Source: Kipferlia bialata (lineage: Eukaryota > Fornicata). From it: a stretch of 27,581 nucleotides of DNA. Numbering within the stretch: position 1 is the first letter of the stretch; every line of letters begins with the position of its first letter. A model generated the notes under the pieces. It saw only the letters and a list, made by a program, of their open reading frames with translations. It had not been told where the DNA came from and ran no database searches. Shown here one piece after another: positions 12,282 through 18,891 of this stretch. The translations under genes were made by a program, and so were the position numbers. The stretch spans positions 1 to 27,581 of the forward strand of contig BDIP01000167.1 in the NCBI GenBank assembly GCA_003568945.1, given 5' to 3'.

Positions 12282-15200
12282 GACTTCGAATAGAGTGTCT
12301 TCTCTTTCCCAGGCTGTGTGCTTGTCTCCTCCCCCTCGGTGTATATACATACATACACACACATATATATATTTATTAATATATTTACCGTATACCGGAT
12401 ATATTCACCCCAGGCTCTGTCCTTGTGTCCTCCCCCTCGGTCTATGACAGACAGTTCCTGGTGGCCAGTGTCAGCGCAGAGTACAGAGACAGGTACAGAG
12501 AGATATATACATGTTGGACATATCAATGTATGCGATACATTCACTGAGTTTGGTGTATGATGTTGGTGGCCAGTGTCAGCCCTGAGTGCAGGGACAGGTG
12601 TGGGTATAGATTATACCATTACCCGAAAAGTCGATTTACAAACAGTGCCGACGTGACTGTCATCTGGCGCTCTGTCCTAAAAACTGCTATTGTTTCACAT
12701 ATATGTATATTTGTATTATGCTTATCATTCATCTTACCAATAGACCAGACGTGACTGTGATCTGGCGCTCTGTCCTGTTTGAGGCCATGGCAGCTGGGGT
12801 CAGGGACCAGAGGATACCCCTCCAGTACACGCTCTACTTTGTGGAGCACCTAGTGGATAGCAGGCTCTTCCCAAGGCTCGCAAGGTACCGCGTAAGTCTA
12901 AGTAGTGACAGTCACTCGTGTGTGTTTTCATAGGTGTAGAGTATATATCACACCCCTTACCTGGTGCAGAGTATCTATTGAATACCCACCCCTTACCTCC
13001 AGGTTCATCTCCCTTGCAACGTGTTCCAATGCCTCAAAGGGCATACTGCAGCTGTTAGCAGCACTTGTACAGCTGCCCCTGAGGATACAGGATCCCAAGC
13101 AGGCTGAGGCCACCAAGCAGCAGATCTGGCAGGGCATGAGCTGGATATCGCGTAGCATCAGACCGGAGCAGCCAAAGCCTAGACCGGAAACCATTTACAG
13201 GTACGCAGCTGTTTTACACTCAAGGATGGTATATAGTCAAACTGAATACTATTGGAAACGTTGTATCACCTCTAACTCTCAGGGACCTTGCCCGTCTGTG
13301 TCTGAACCCCCTGGCCCTGCCTGACTCTGTCACTGTGCTGCCCTATCTGGTGCCCAGACCAGGCCTCTCTGCATCGGTGGTGGAGCCATTTGTACAGATG
13401 GTCACGCAAGGTGGGTGGAGTAGGGTGAAGCATGTGAAGTAGTCTCAGTTAGTAGCATCATACTTACCATAGGCACCAATGTTGTGACACCCGATGGCGT
13501 CCCTGCCCTGGCCCCCCTTCTCTCTCTGCTGCCACACGTGACATGCACACCAGGCCACAACGAGGTATATTGACACATGACACAGTGTGAACTTCCAGTG
13601 ACGTGTAGAGTGATGTACTCACTATGATATCTTTCCACGCATCTGGTGTAGTATACATATGTATATGTATACTAGTATAATCACTGACATCCCAGGTCGG
13701 CCTCATTCTGTCCTATACACATGTATATATTGTGGTATATATGTATGTATTTACTATTCTTGTTACTATATTTACCGTATAATTCTTGAATTTGTATATT
13801 TCTATTTCTGTTACTAATACCAGGTCGGCCTCATCCTGTCCTACCTGAGCCACTCCCCCATCCCCGGTCTGCCCAAGGTTGGCCTACAGACAGGGGGAGG
13901 GGTGGACATGGGCAGTGTCGGTGCGGCCATTGGAAGGGACAAGGTATCATCACCCTACAGTGTCAGTATTTTTATATATTGTAGTACTTGTACTTGCTTA
14001 CCACTCAGGAACTTATGCACCTCCTTGCCGACATTGTCGAGTTGAGGACAGTTATGCCCGGGGAGCTCCCCCCACCTGGCACCCCGTACCCCCCCTTGCC
14101 CCCTGCCCCTGTGCAGCTATCCCTCCTCGACACCCTAATGGTGGATGTCACACACCCACTGACATCCCCTGAGAAGTGGGCCCAACAGATGCGGTCATGT
14201 GGGTGTGCCTCAGATGCAGTTGTGTCATTTGTAGTCAGGCTACTGGTGCATGAGGTGCTGGCATCATGGGAGCAGGGTGCGGCACATGCAACCTCCCCTG
14301 CCTCTCTCTCCCCCTCTGCCCAGTCACAGCCATGCCTCAAGGCACTCCTGGGGCTGAGGAGGTCACACCCAGTGTTCTTGTTTAAGGTACTCAAATCCGT
14401 TTGACATTGCACTTGTACAAGACACATCATGTTGAGACCAGTTTCATTTTTCCTCTTTGCTGAATAATGCCTCTCACCCTTGATCCTGACGTCTGTACTA
14501 ACGATGTTATTCATATAATATCTTCTTCTATTTCCCTTGACTCTCCCTAACCCCCAGATCCTGACGTCTGTGCTGCACTGGGTGGTGACTGCCAAGGAGA
14601 CTGAGCCCTCACTCCTCAAGGCAGGGGTGTCCCTCTGCCTGGTACTCTTGTCTGTCCACACCGACATCCTCTCCGTCTCCATGGTATCTGCACTGACCGG
14701 TGCAGCTGATGTCTTTGAGGAGTTAGTCTCTGGTCTATCCACCCTTCTACAGACAGAAATGGAGACATCATTGAAGACCAGCCTCTACTGCGTCAGGGCA
14801 GAGTTCCTCGTCCTGATGCTATCGGCCATGACCCCTATCCGTGCTGCCAAGTACATATCTGTCAACAGGCTCAACATCCTACTCACTCCTGAGGAGAGGT
14901 CACGGTTCAGTGACGGAGGGGGTGTGAGAGTGCTGGTTAGTATCCTCTGTGCATGCTGTGACAGATACGCTGAGGTGCTGGCGGACATCTCTGCCCCCCC
15001 CACCCCTGTCTCCTCCATATCCCCTGTGCAGATGACACCATCACCTGGGGAGGCACTCTCTAGGACGGTGTCCCTCTCTGGCCTCTCTGCCACAGTCACT
15101 GCGGCACCTGACCCAGTCTCAGCTGTCTTTGAGGTGCTCAGGTACCATAAGTCAGACGCTATACACTATATATATATATGTGTGTGTGTGTTTTAATGGT

Positions 15201-15699
15201 ACTACTAGTCAGGCACTTATCACTATATAAATACGTCTCTATGCATGTTCTTACCCCCTCCAGGTACCGGCTGTCCGACCCAATGGCAGAGGTGGCCACG
15301 CTTGTCACAGACGCCGAGACGCTTTCCCGCATGTCACCAAACGACAAGACTGTCTCCTTACCCGATGGGGCTGACCCCCTCCCTGCCTCTGCACCTGTAT
15401 CCAAGAGACTGGTGGCATACCTGGCCCTAGATGCACAGAGGGGTGTGAGGGCTGATACCCTGGCTAGGTGCCATGGGGCTGAGGGCAGGCACCCGGAGCA
15501 GGGGATGTGGCTGCCGATTCAGACACCAGTAGGTAAGGCGTGAATGTCACACTTCGATGGTTGTATTTCCTTATCAATTGTATGATACACACTTATTCCA
15601 GGCCCCCAGCCGGCTGGTCTACTCACCACCCCCTCTGAAGGTGTACTTCCAGCACTCACCAGGGATGAGAGAGACGCAATGCGCCTGGTGGAGGGGTGA
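1023..15699 (+). CDS. Large 39-exon gene for a 2457-residue alpha-solenoid-like protein with a LamG-like region
   Basis: Thirty-nine exons join into one open frame of 7374 bases including the stop, with phase kept at all 38 GT-AG junctions. This makes one giant protein more likely than several genes. The start MLSGSSVQKDYARFK follows a GA repeat; the end is RLVEG then TGA at 15697-15699. Most of the chain is leucine-, valine- and alanine-rich helical sequence (for example FVEHLVDILDQIVHC, RLLELASLLMDRPSSIARG) as in HEAT/ARM solenoids. Low-complexity acidic linkers lie near residues 800-930, and a probable concanavalin/LamG-like sandwich near 1175-1275. No HECT, BEACH, kinase or other catalytic motif is visible. 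Very large solenoids with a ConA-like domain occur in BEACH-type proteins and some giant ubiquitin ligases, but without their C-terminal domain I leave the family open. A scaffold role is inference. Exon coordinates are in the four block entries. Confidence 0.85.
1379..1434 (+). repeat. Acceptor-side copy of exon 2 in intron 1
   Basis: The segment ccatgtatatactc...cccagACCTTCCCCCACA matches the true acceptor region and the exon 2 start at 1465-1509 with a few changes. The copied exon part is 1411-1432 and diverges after ACTGCCTC. Confidence 0.8.
1661..1703 (+). repeat. Donor-side copy of exon 2 in intron 2
   Basis: The last about 43 bases of exon 2 (CATGCTGTCATTCAGACCAT onward, ending GGCACAG|gt) are repeated 114 bases downstream with very few differences, and the GT donor is intact. 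Using the distal donor would meet an in-frame TAA. A shorter third remnant (gatgtggcaaagacccag|gt) lies at 1799-1817. Confidence 0.85.
1882..1921 (+). repeat. Acceptor-side copy of exon 3 in intron 2
   Basis: ctaacccag plus the first 30 bases of exon 3 (ending GAGCACTACTTC) occurs 115 bases before the true site at 2007, with one base difference in the exon part. Confidence 0.88.
2181..2319 (+). repeat. Two donor-side copies of exon 3 in intron 3
   Basis: Copies at 2182-2218 and 2290-2319 repeat GAGGGACGTGCCCCACCTG and end in CCACCTG|gt, matching the exon 3 end at 2084-2118. The two intron copies share a novel leading gaagg and resemble each other more than the exon, so the second probably arose by copying the first. 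Confidence 0.85.
2771..2803 (+). repeat. Acceptor-side copy of exon 6, a possible microexon
   Basis: cacccccag plus GTCTGTTCTACGGGATGGAG repeats the exon 6 start (2879 onward). It is followed at 2804 by a GT that could act as a donor. A 24-base exon at 2780-2803 would enter and leave in the same phase and encode a second LFYGMEI. Whether it is used is unknown. Confidence 0.8.
2998..3011 (+). repeat. Short donor-side copy of exon 6 in intron 6
   Basis: gggacccag|gtatata repeats the last bases of exon 6 and its donor (2948-2962). It is short, so chance cannot be excluded. Confidence 0.5.
3231..3389 (+). repeat. Two donor-side copies of exon 7 in intron 7
   Basis: Copies at about 3233-3284 and 3337-3389 repeat about 50 bases from TCTGTGCCCACATTGTGCA to CACCTGCTAG|gtat. 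With the true exon end at 3108-3160 this forms a triple array with (TA)n-rich spacers. Each copy differs at a handful of positions, so they are not simple assembly duplicates. Confidence 0.9.
3782..3803 (+). repeat. Donor-side copy of exon 9 in intron 9
   Basis: AGCAGTGTACAGGGCAGAAAAG|gt repeats the end of exon 9 (AGCGGTGTACAGGGCAGACCAG|gt at 3703-3724) with three changes. Confidence 0.8.
5249..5264 (+). repeat. Decayed donor-side copy of exon 13 in intron 13
   Basis: agatggcagagtttgaaag resembles the exon 13 end ATGGCAGAGTTTGTCAAGCAG, but the donor is lost. It is best read as an old copy. Confidence 0.45.
5953..5975 (+). repeat. Acceptor-side copy of exon 16 in intron 15
   Basis: cacccccag followed by ATCCTGTCTGAG matches the exon 16 start at 6032. 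Similarity stops after about 12 exon bases. Confidence 0.7.
6225..6264 (+). repeat. Donor-side copy of exon 16 with the donor destroyed
   Basis: About 40 bases (GCACTGGTGGTGGCACTCAG to CCCAGACACAG) repeat the end of exon 16 at 6107-6146 with two changes. The following bases are ttgggg instead of gtatgt, so this copy cannot act as a donor. Confidence 0.88.
6499..6649 (+). repeat. Two donor-side copies of exon 17 in intron 17
   Basis: Copies at 6499-6528 and 6621-6649 repeat TCTGGCAGTGGCTCTCAGCC and end CACTACAAG|gt or CACTGCAAG|gt. The first ends 108 bases past the true donor, but in-frame reading meets a TAA, so it could not extend the protein. Confidence 0.85.
6709..7860 (+). other. Exon 18, the longest exon of the giant gene (residues 776-1159)
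   Basis: This 1152-base exon is by far the longest in the window. It begins GPLNMTEREISILCAHFRP, then runs through a Glu/Val/Thr-rich acidic linker and a Pro-rich stretch (PAPPSPAEGSPSTPPPP). It then returns to helical repeats (NGVVWLAIAALLKKVSP; GLHVLVDILFANDTL). The linker probably separates two folded solenoid segments. Its length against neighbours of 50-400 bases suggests late expansion of low-complexity codons or intron loss. Confidence 0.85.
8497..8524 (+). repeat. Decayed donor-side copy of exon 19 in intron 19
   Basis: TGGCTATGGACCCCAGGGCA onward resembles the exon 19 end TGGCCATGGATCCAGAGGCC. The donor is changed (GGGGTAGG against GAGGTAGA). Confidence 0.55.
8892..8925 (+). repeat. 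Donor-side copy of exon 20 in intron 20
   Basis: About 34 bases ending CACCTGGACCCATCGATGCAG|gt match the end of exon 20 (8782-8815), nearly identically and with an intact GT. Confidence 0.88.
9130..9233 (+). repeat. Two donor-side copies of exon 21 in intron 21
   Basis: GGAGGCAAAGAGGGGGAG|gt at 9130-9148 and AAGGAGGCAAAGAGAGGGGG AG|gt at 9212-9233 repeat the end of exon 21 at 9064-9083. Confidence 0.82.
9471..9560. repeat. Compound TA / CA microsatellite in intron 22
   Basis: A TA run, then about 15 CA units (9499-9529), then a TA run. It separates the two copies of the exon 22 edge. Similar TA runs occur at 1605-1631 and 3170-3201 beside other copies. Confidence 0.9.
9565..9606 (+). repeat. 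Donor-side copy of exon 22 including 13 intron bases
   Basis: ACATGGTGCCCACAGTCGGT onward, then GGGGCCAG|gtgagagatacat, repeats both the exon 22 end and the first 13 intron bases (9459-9471). The duplicated unit therefore spans the junction. A long (TA)n/(CA)n tract lies between the two copies. Confidence 0.9.
9861..9888 (+). repeat. Acceptor-side copy of exon 24 in intron 23
   Basis: tttaccccag followed by GGTGATGCTGCAGTGGG is the same as the true acceptor and exon 24 start at 9965-9991, 104 bases upstream of it. Confidence 0.85.
10403..10430 (+). repeat. Diverged copy of an internal part of exon 25 in intron 24
   Basis: TTAGGACCCTGTTTGTGCCG ATGTCACC resembles CCAGGACCCCCTTGCTGCCG ATGCCACC inside exon 25 (10497-10524). 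The copied part does not include the true acceptor, unlike most copies. Confidence 0.6.
10664..10695 (+). repeat. Donor-side copy of exon 25 in intron 25
   Basis: ACAGACGGGGTCGGGGCGCA GCTCAAGGGGCCAG|gt repeats the last 32 or more bases of exon 25 with one change. The distal donor lies 114 bases past the true one, but the frame meets a TAA. Confidence 0.9.
10803..10914 (+). repeat. Two acceptor-side copies of exon 26 in intron 25
   Basis: tcacccccag followed by CCAAGGAGTC occurs with exon parts at 10814-10823 and 10904-10914, ahead of the true exon 26 at 10996. Only about 11 exon bases are shared, but the acceptor context is also repeated. Confidence 0.75.
11151..11206 (+). repeat. Acceptor-side copy of exon 27 in intron 26
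   Basis: tttgacactcatacgcag followed by GTCTGGCACCCTTGCCTCCG and CCCTCAACTGTCTAGT matches the exon 27 acceptor and first about 35 bases (11248-11300) with several changes. Confidence 0.88.
11399..11518 (+). repeat. Donor-side copy of exon 27 and acceptor-side copy of exon 28 in intron 27
   Basis: gtgcccacag|gt at 11399-11408 repeats the exon 27 end. ctcag followed by GTCCTGTCTCTGATGAC at about 11491-11512 repeats the acceptor and start of exon 28 (11596 onward). Edges of both flanking exons are thus copied into one intron. Confidence 0.7.
11939..12088 (+). repeat. Two near-perfect donor-side copies of exon 29 in intron 29
   Basis: The last about 43 bases of exon 29 (GTACTGGATGTCATCAGAAC to CCCATTCCTAG) recur at 11939-11981 and 12046-12088 with no visible change. 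The first copy also repeats gtgggtgtatatgt of the intron. They look recent or corrected by gene conversion. The last donor is 162 bases past the true one, but the frame meets a TGA. Confidence 0.93.
12193..12346 (+). repeat. Two acceptor-side copies of exon 30 in intron 29
   Basis: GCTCTGCCCTTGTCTCCTCA (from 12204) and GCTGTGTGCTTGTCTCCTCC (from 12313) each follow an AG and match the exon 30 start at 12414. Intron 29 therefore carries four junction copies, two from each end, which helps explain its 487-base length. Confidence 0.88.
12563..12597 (+). repeat. Donor-side copy of exon 30 in intron 30
   Basis: TGGTGGCCAGTGTCAGCCCT GAGTGCAGGGACAG|gt repeats the exon 30 end (12459-12492) with a few changes. 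The in-frame route to this donor meets a TGA. Confidence 0.88.
12638..12679 (+). repeat. Acceptor-side copy of exon 31 in intron 30
   Basis: An AG at 12643-12644 is followed by TGCCGACGTGACTGTCATCT GGCGCTCTGTCCT, matching exon 31 from 12744 with three or four changes. Confidence 0.85.
13687..13716 (+). repeat. Acceptor-side copy of exon 35 in intron 34
   Basis: cccag followed by GTCGGCCTCATTCTGTCCTA matches the exon 35 start at 13824 with one change, about 128 bases upstream. Confidence 0.85.
14474..14500 (+). repeat. Acceptor-side copy of exon 37 with the acceptor lost
   Basis: ctcacccttg followed by ATCCTGACGTCTGT matches the exon 37 start at 14558, but AG has become TG, so this copy is inactive as a splice site. 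Confidence 0.7.
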
Positions 15700-16138
15700 A
15701 CTCAACAGTGATACTGGATGGGTTATGTAATACACGTGTTCCAAAATAGTGATGTGTGGAAACTGTCAATATATCGAGACACGTTTAATGGGGGGCATCG
15801 ATGTTCTCTAAGCTTAGTCATTTCCGGGCACCTCTAAGAAGAATATTTATGTCCCTGATTCAATACTATTTATGGAGAGCTTCTCTACATCTGCGGATGC
15901 TATTTTAAGTCTATGACTATTGCTGTTTAGGTGGAGTAACTAAACCTATTAGACTAAGTACTATATATCAAACACTATATCGGAGACACAAGAGGCAGTC
16001 ATGGGAATGCAGGCGGTACATTGGTCACAGTGACACACAGTGACACAGTCACTCATCCATGGGACCGGCAGAGCATCTGCATGTGCTGGGGGTTAGATAT
16101 GTGGAGAGAGAGCGCGAGGAAGCGAGTGGGTGAGAGAG
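15700..16138. other. Intergenic region between two convergent genes
   Basis: It holds the 3' ends of the plus-strand giant gene and the minus-strand cysteine-rich gene. Base composition is more even than in exons, with no CTNACCCCAG motifs and no supportable frame. A short direct repeat (cacagtgacaca) lies near 16026-16047. I found no transfer RNA or other RNA gene. Confidence 0.6.
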
Positions 16139-16491
16139 TTAGGAATGGTGTGAGAGTGAGGAGTCGCACTGGACACTAGGTAAAAAAGTAGAGACAGAGA
16201 GACACAGGGTGTGAGTATATGAGGGAGAGTGGGTCAGTACCTGTTTGTGACGAGTGCACAGTAGTGGGGGTAGGGGCAGGCACCCCAGCAGGCCTAGGGT
16301 GAGGAGTAAGATATGAATTAGCCTTGACACTCAAGTTGCAATGATACTGAAGAGAGAGAAGGACAACTGGTACATATGGCAGTGACACTACCTGAGAGTG
16401 GAGGTCGAACCCACATGTGGAGCACTGGCAGTTCTTGGGGTATATCATCTGGAGTGAGGGAGAGGGGAAGAGAGAGAGAGAGAGAGAGACT

Positions 16492-16529
<38 letters not shown>

Positions 16530-17091
16530 CTTCAACACATGCATCTAATGTCAGTATCAGCATCAGTACCCTCACCTCAATGCAGATCCTAGATCCGGCA
16601 TGGTAGTAGTATAATGAATGTAATACACTATATATGTGACATATATAGTGTGTCCAAACCTCAATGCAGGCACCAGTTCCGGCGCGGCAGCTCCCGACAC
16701 AGTCACCAACACTCTGGAGGGTGAGACAAGGGGGGGGGGTAGGGTGAGTGAAGGGAGGACAGAGAGACTATACAGAGGTGAGAGAGAAAGAATACTTAGT
16801 ACATGTATCACTATGGAGTCAAATACATGTCATCTTTACGTACCGGGCTCCAGTAACAGCTGTTACCTCCCACATCCTCCACTGCCATGGTCTCATTGAC
16901 CATGGAGGCATCGCCAGAGAAACTGGGGTGAGAGAGGTATACTGTATGGATACACGGTGTATTACACCCCACTACCTACTCCCACCTTAGATACTACATC
17001 TGATCCATGTAATACCGCACCTCTCGAAGTCCTCGGCATGCACGTACAGAGCCAACACCAGGCACACACACAGAACAAGCAGGGAGTGCAT
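16139..17091 (-). CDS. Small secreted cysteine-rich protein, 116 residues, 6 exons
   Basis: Exons on the minus strand: 17091-17021, 16922-16844, 16713-16660, 16448-16392, 16293-16241, 16175-16139. They join to 351 bases in frame and end in TAA. The start is a clear signal peptide, MHSLLVLCVCLVLALYVHA, with likely cleavage after A19. The mature part has 11 cysteines (46, 55, 59, 66, 75, 77, 80, 89, 93, 99, 108). Notable pieces are GDCVGSCRAGTGAC, NCQCSTCGFDLHSQ and ACWGACPYPHYC. No transmembrane segment or anchor is visible, so it should be secreted or lumenal, with disulphides (an odd count leaves one free or intermolecular). N33 is in an N-E-T sequon. I know no family with this spacing. No single open frame shows this gene; it appears only after splicing. 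Its neighbour at 17238 is divergent. Confidence 0.75.
16574..16590 (-). repeat. Donor-side copy of exon 3 of the cysteine-rich gene
   Basis: On the minus strand, gatctgcattgag|gtgag repeats the exon 3 end (GTGCCTGCATTGAG|gt). Further similarity (gccggatctaggatctgc against gccggaactggtgcctgc) lies just upstream. This shows the junction copies also occur in a minus-strand gene. Confidence 0.7.
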
Positions 17092-17237
17092 ATTGTCAAG
17101 GGAAGTCTTAGAGGAAGAGCCATGATTCGGAATACTAAGAGACCTTAAAGTGCGTATAGGAACTTAGGGTTTCTACCCGATAATGATTGTTGACAGGCTT
17201 TGGAAACGACTCTCTCTCTACCGATAACACTCTAGAG
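17092..17237. promoter_or_regulatory. 146-base divergent intergenic region, presumed bidirectional promoter
   Basis: The region lies between the start codons of the minus-strand cysteine-rich gene (17091) and the plus-strand gene (17238). Both transcripts must start in or near it. I see no recognisable core element, and either gene could have an extra 5' exon here. The role is inferred from position only. Confidence 0.4.
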
Positions 17238-18537
17238 ATGGGTGTACCAGGCCTGGCCAGCACTGTGAAGGACCATGTCAAGGCGGACAGGAGCAACCCT
17301 CCCATGTCCCTGTCCACGTGTGTGGAGGGCATGCAGGGTGGGTGTGATACATATATTTTATCTGTTATCACACATATCATGCACTAATATTGCCCTCTAC
17401 CCGTGTCATACACACTCACAGCAGGGCAACAAGCCCCCCAGACCCCTATCAAGGTGTACCTGGATACCAACAACTACCTGCTCCACGATGGGTACGGATG
17501 GGAGTGGTGATGTATACTTGTCATGGTGTTCATTTGAGGCTATAACTTATCTGTTACTGTTCCCTTCTCTGACACCTTAGGTTTGTTGGTGCCTATCTGC
17601 GCCAGAGTGTGTTCCCCTCTATCTCTAGGGCCCTGCTTCCCTGGGAATGCCTCAAGGCAGTACTGCCAGGTAGGATGTATACTGTATCAACACACCCTAT
17701 CATTGGCAATGTACTAAGCTGGGGGTCTCAAGGCAGTAGGCGCTGCCAGGTATGCATATCATCATCACTGTCTCTCCATCTTCTCTCTCCCCCCCCCCCC
17801 CCCCCCTCCTCCCTCCCTCCCTTTCCCCCCCCCCCCCCCCCCTCCCCCTTGTCCCCTTGTAACTGTTCTCACACCAGAGGCCCTCCCCTCTGCCTCTGCC
17901 CTCCGGTCACTCTGTCAATCTCTGGACACTTCTCCCATCGAGCAGCAGCTTGACCAGTCCCTGATGGAGGCCAAGGCACGATGTATCACTCCACTTTTCT
18001 TGTACTGTTCCCTATTCACTATCCACTGACCCATCAGGCGGATGAGCTTCTATCACTGCTCCATGGCCCCTTGTTCAGACTTGCCTCTCTATCCAACAGG
18101 ATACCCACGGCAGATACAATCAGGTACCTCTCTCTCTCACACACACACACACACTCTCTCTCACTCTCTCCCACCTGTGAACCGTCAGCGTGTAGTGTTC
18201 CCACACTCTTCCTGTCTCCACTCAGCCCTCTCTTCCTCTCTCTCCTTACATTAGGCGATGGGCCAGGACCAAGCAGGAGACACGGTGTCTGGACGCCGTA
18301 TCAGTCATCAATGCTGTCCTCTCGGTGGCATCGGAGGTGGACAGGAGGGTGTCTGAGATAGTGGACAGGGAGTCTGAGCCGAGGCCTCCTCCGTCTCTCT
18401 CCTGGGTGGAGAGGGAGAGGGGCAAGGCGAGGGAGGTGGGGCTGGTGCTCAAGGCCGAGGTGATGCGCCATGCCAACAGTAGCTCTGACAGCGTCACCAA
18501 GTGGGCTGCCCAGGTTACAGAGAGCCTCAGGGTCTAA
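17238..18537 (+). CDS. Unrecognised 241-residue protein with an MGVPGL start, 6 exons
   Basis: Exons: 17238-17337, 17422-17491, 17581-17669, 17878-17975, 18038-18123, 18255-18537, joined in frame to TAA at 18535-18537. The start is MGVPGLASTVKDHVK, followed in exon 2 by IKVYLDTNNYLLHDG. A first-position MG(V/I)xGL and a following hydrophobic strand ending in D resemble the N-terminus of the FEN1/XRN/Asteroid nuclease family. However, no further acidic catalytic residues are visible, so this is only a hint: the protein could be a reduced relative or unrelated. The C-terminal half is helical and charged (SVASEVDRRVSEIVDRE; SWVERERGKAREVG). Intron 4 is GC-AG. The frame is open for some codons above the ATG, so a further 5' exon is possible. 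The gap to the kinesin ATG is 354 bases. Confidence 0.7.
17726..17749 (+). repeat. Donor-side copy of exon 3 in intron 3 of the MGVPGL gene
   Basis: TCTCAAGGCAGTAGGCGCTG CCAG|gt resembles the exon 3 end CCTCAAGGCAGTACTGCCAG|gt with a small insertion. Confidence 0.78.
17789..17842. repeat. Two runs of 18 C in one intron
   Basis: C runs at 17789-17806 and 17825-17842 are split by a CT-rich stretch. They sit about 35 bases before the acceptor at 17877, as an extreme pyrimidine tract. Read lengths across them may be unreliable. Confidence 0.9.
17976..18037 (+). other. GC-AG intron of 62 bases
   Basis: GAGGCCAAG|gcacga ... cccatcag|GCGGAT. This is the only intron of those rebuilt here that does not start with GT. 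Both flanking frames and exon phases fit only this boundary. Confidence 0.75.
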
Positions 18538-18891
18538 GTCAGAGACTCAGAGACTATTGAGCATCCCTTTGACTTTATGGTGACCATGTCATTTGCTAAG
18601 GGGTGCGTTAGAGTCCCACCCTGTTGGGATCTGTCAACTATGTGTGTAGTGTGAAGTGTATAGTGTGTTGTTTAGTGTCGTTCCTGTTGTTGACAATATA
18701 TTGGTTGCGCTGGATAGATTCGGTGTCAAAAGTGATTTCTGTTTTCATTTCAAAACTTTGGAGACTCACTCGGCTACTCTCTAGTGAAGTGTTTGGACAG
18801 GTACCGACTGTGACGAGAGAACCAGCAGAGTGGTTGTTCAGGAAGATAACCCAGTCGCACTGCGTTCCACTTTCCTGAGAGAGCACTAGGG
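18538..18891. other. Intergenic region before the kinesin gene
   Basis: 354 bases with lower GC than the exons and no typical intron ends. It should hold the 3' end of the upstream gene and the kinesin promoter and leader. No RNA gene or named promoter element was recognised. Confidence 0.55.

Larger units (their letters stand above)
9726..15699 (+). other. Exons 23-39 of the giant gene (residues 1451-2457)
   Basis: Exons: 9726-9800, 9975-10356, 10482-10581, 10996-11041, 11266-11360, 11596-11729, 11824-11926, 12414-12492, 12744-12884, 13003-13200, 13283-13410, 13473-13564, 13824-13943, 14009-14386, 14558-15141, 15264-15532, 15602-15699. Mostly helical repeats again (WAVSVGIAADVAHTP; LLAALVQLPLRIQDP; VVSFVVRLLVHEVLASW). 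Exon 31 repeats the FVEHLVD motif of exon 5. The last two exons look less structured and may be a tail. Confidence 0.85.

Noticed and set aside
14005-14742. Minus-strand open frame of 245 codons
   Set aside because: It runs across exons 36 and 37 and their intron in antisense, with no splice motifs or family features of its own.
15700-16138. Transfer RNA or other RNA gene in the convergent gap
   Set aside because: No cloverleaf, A/B box pair or poly-T terminator context could be found by eye.
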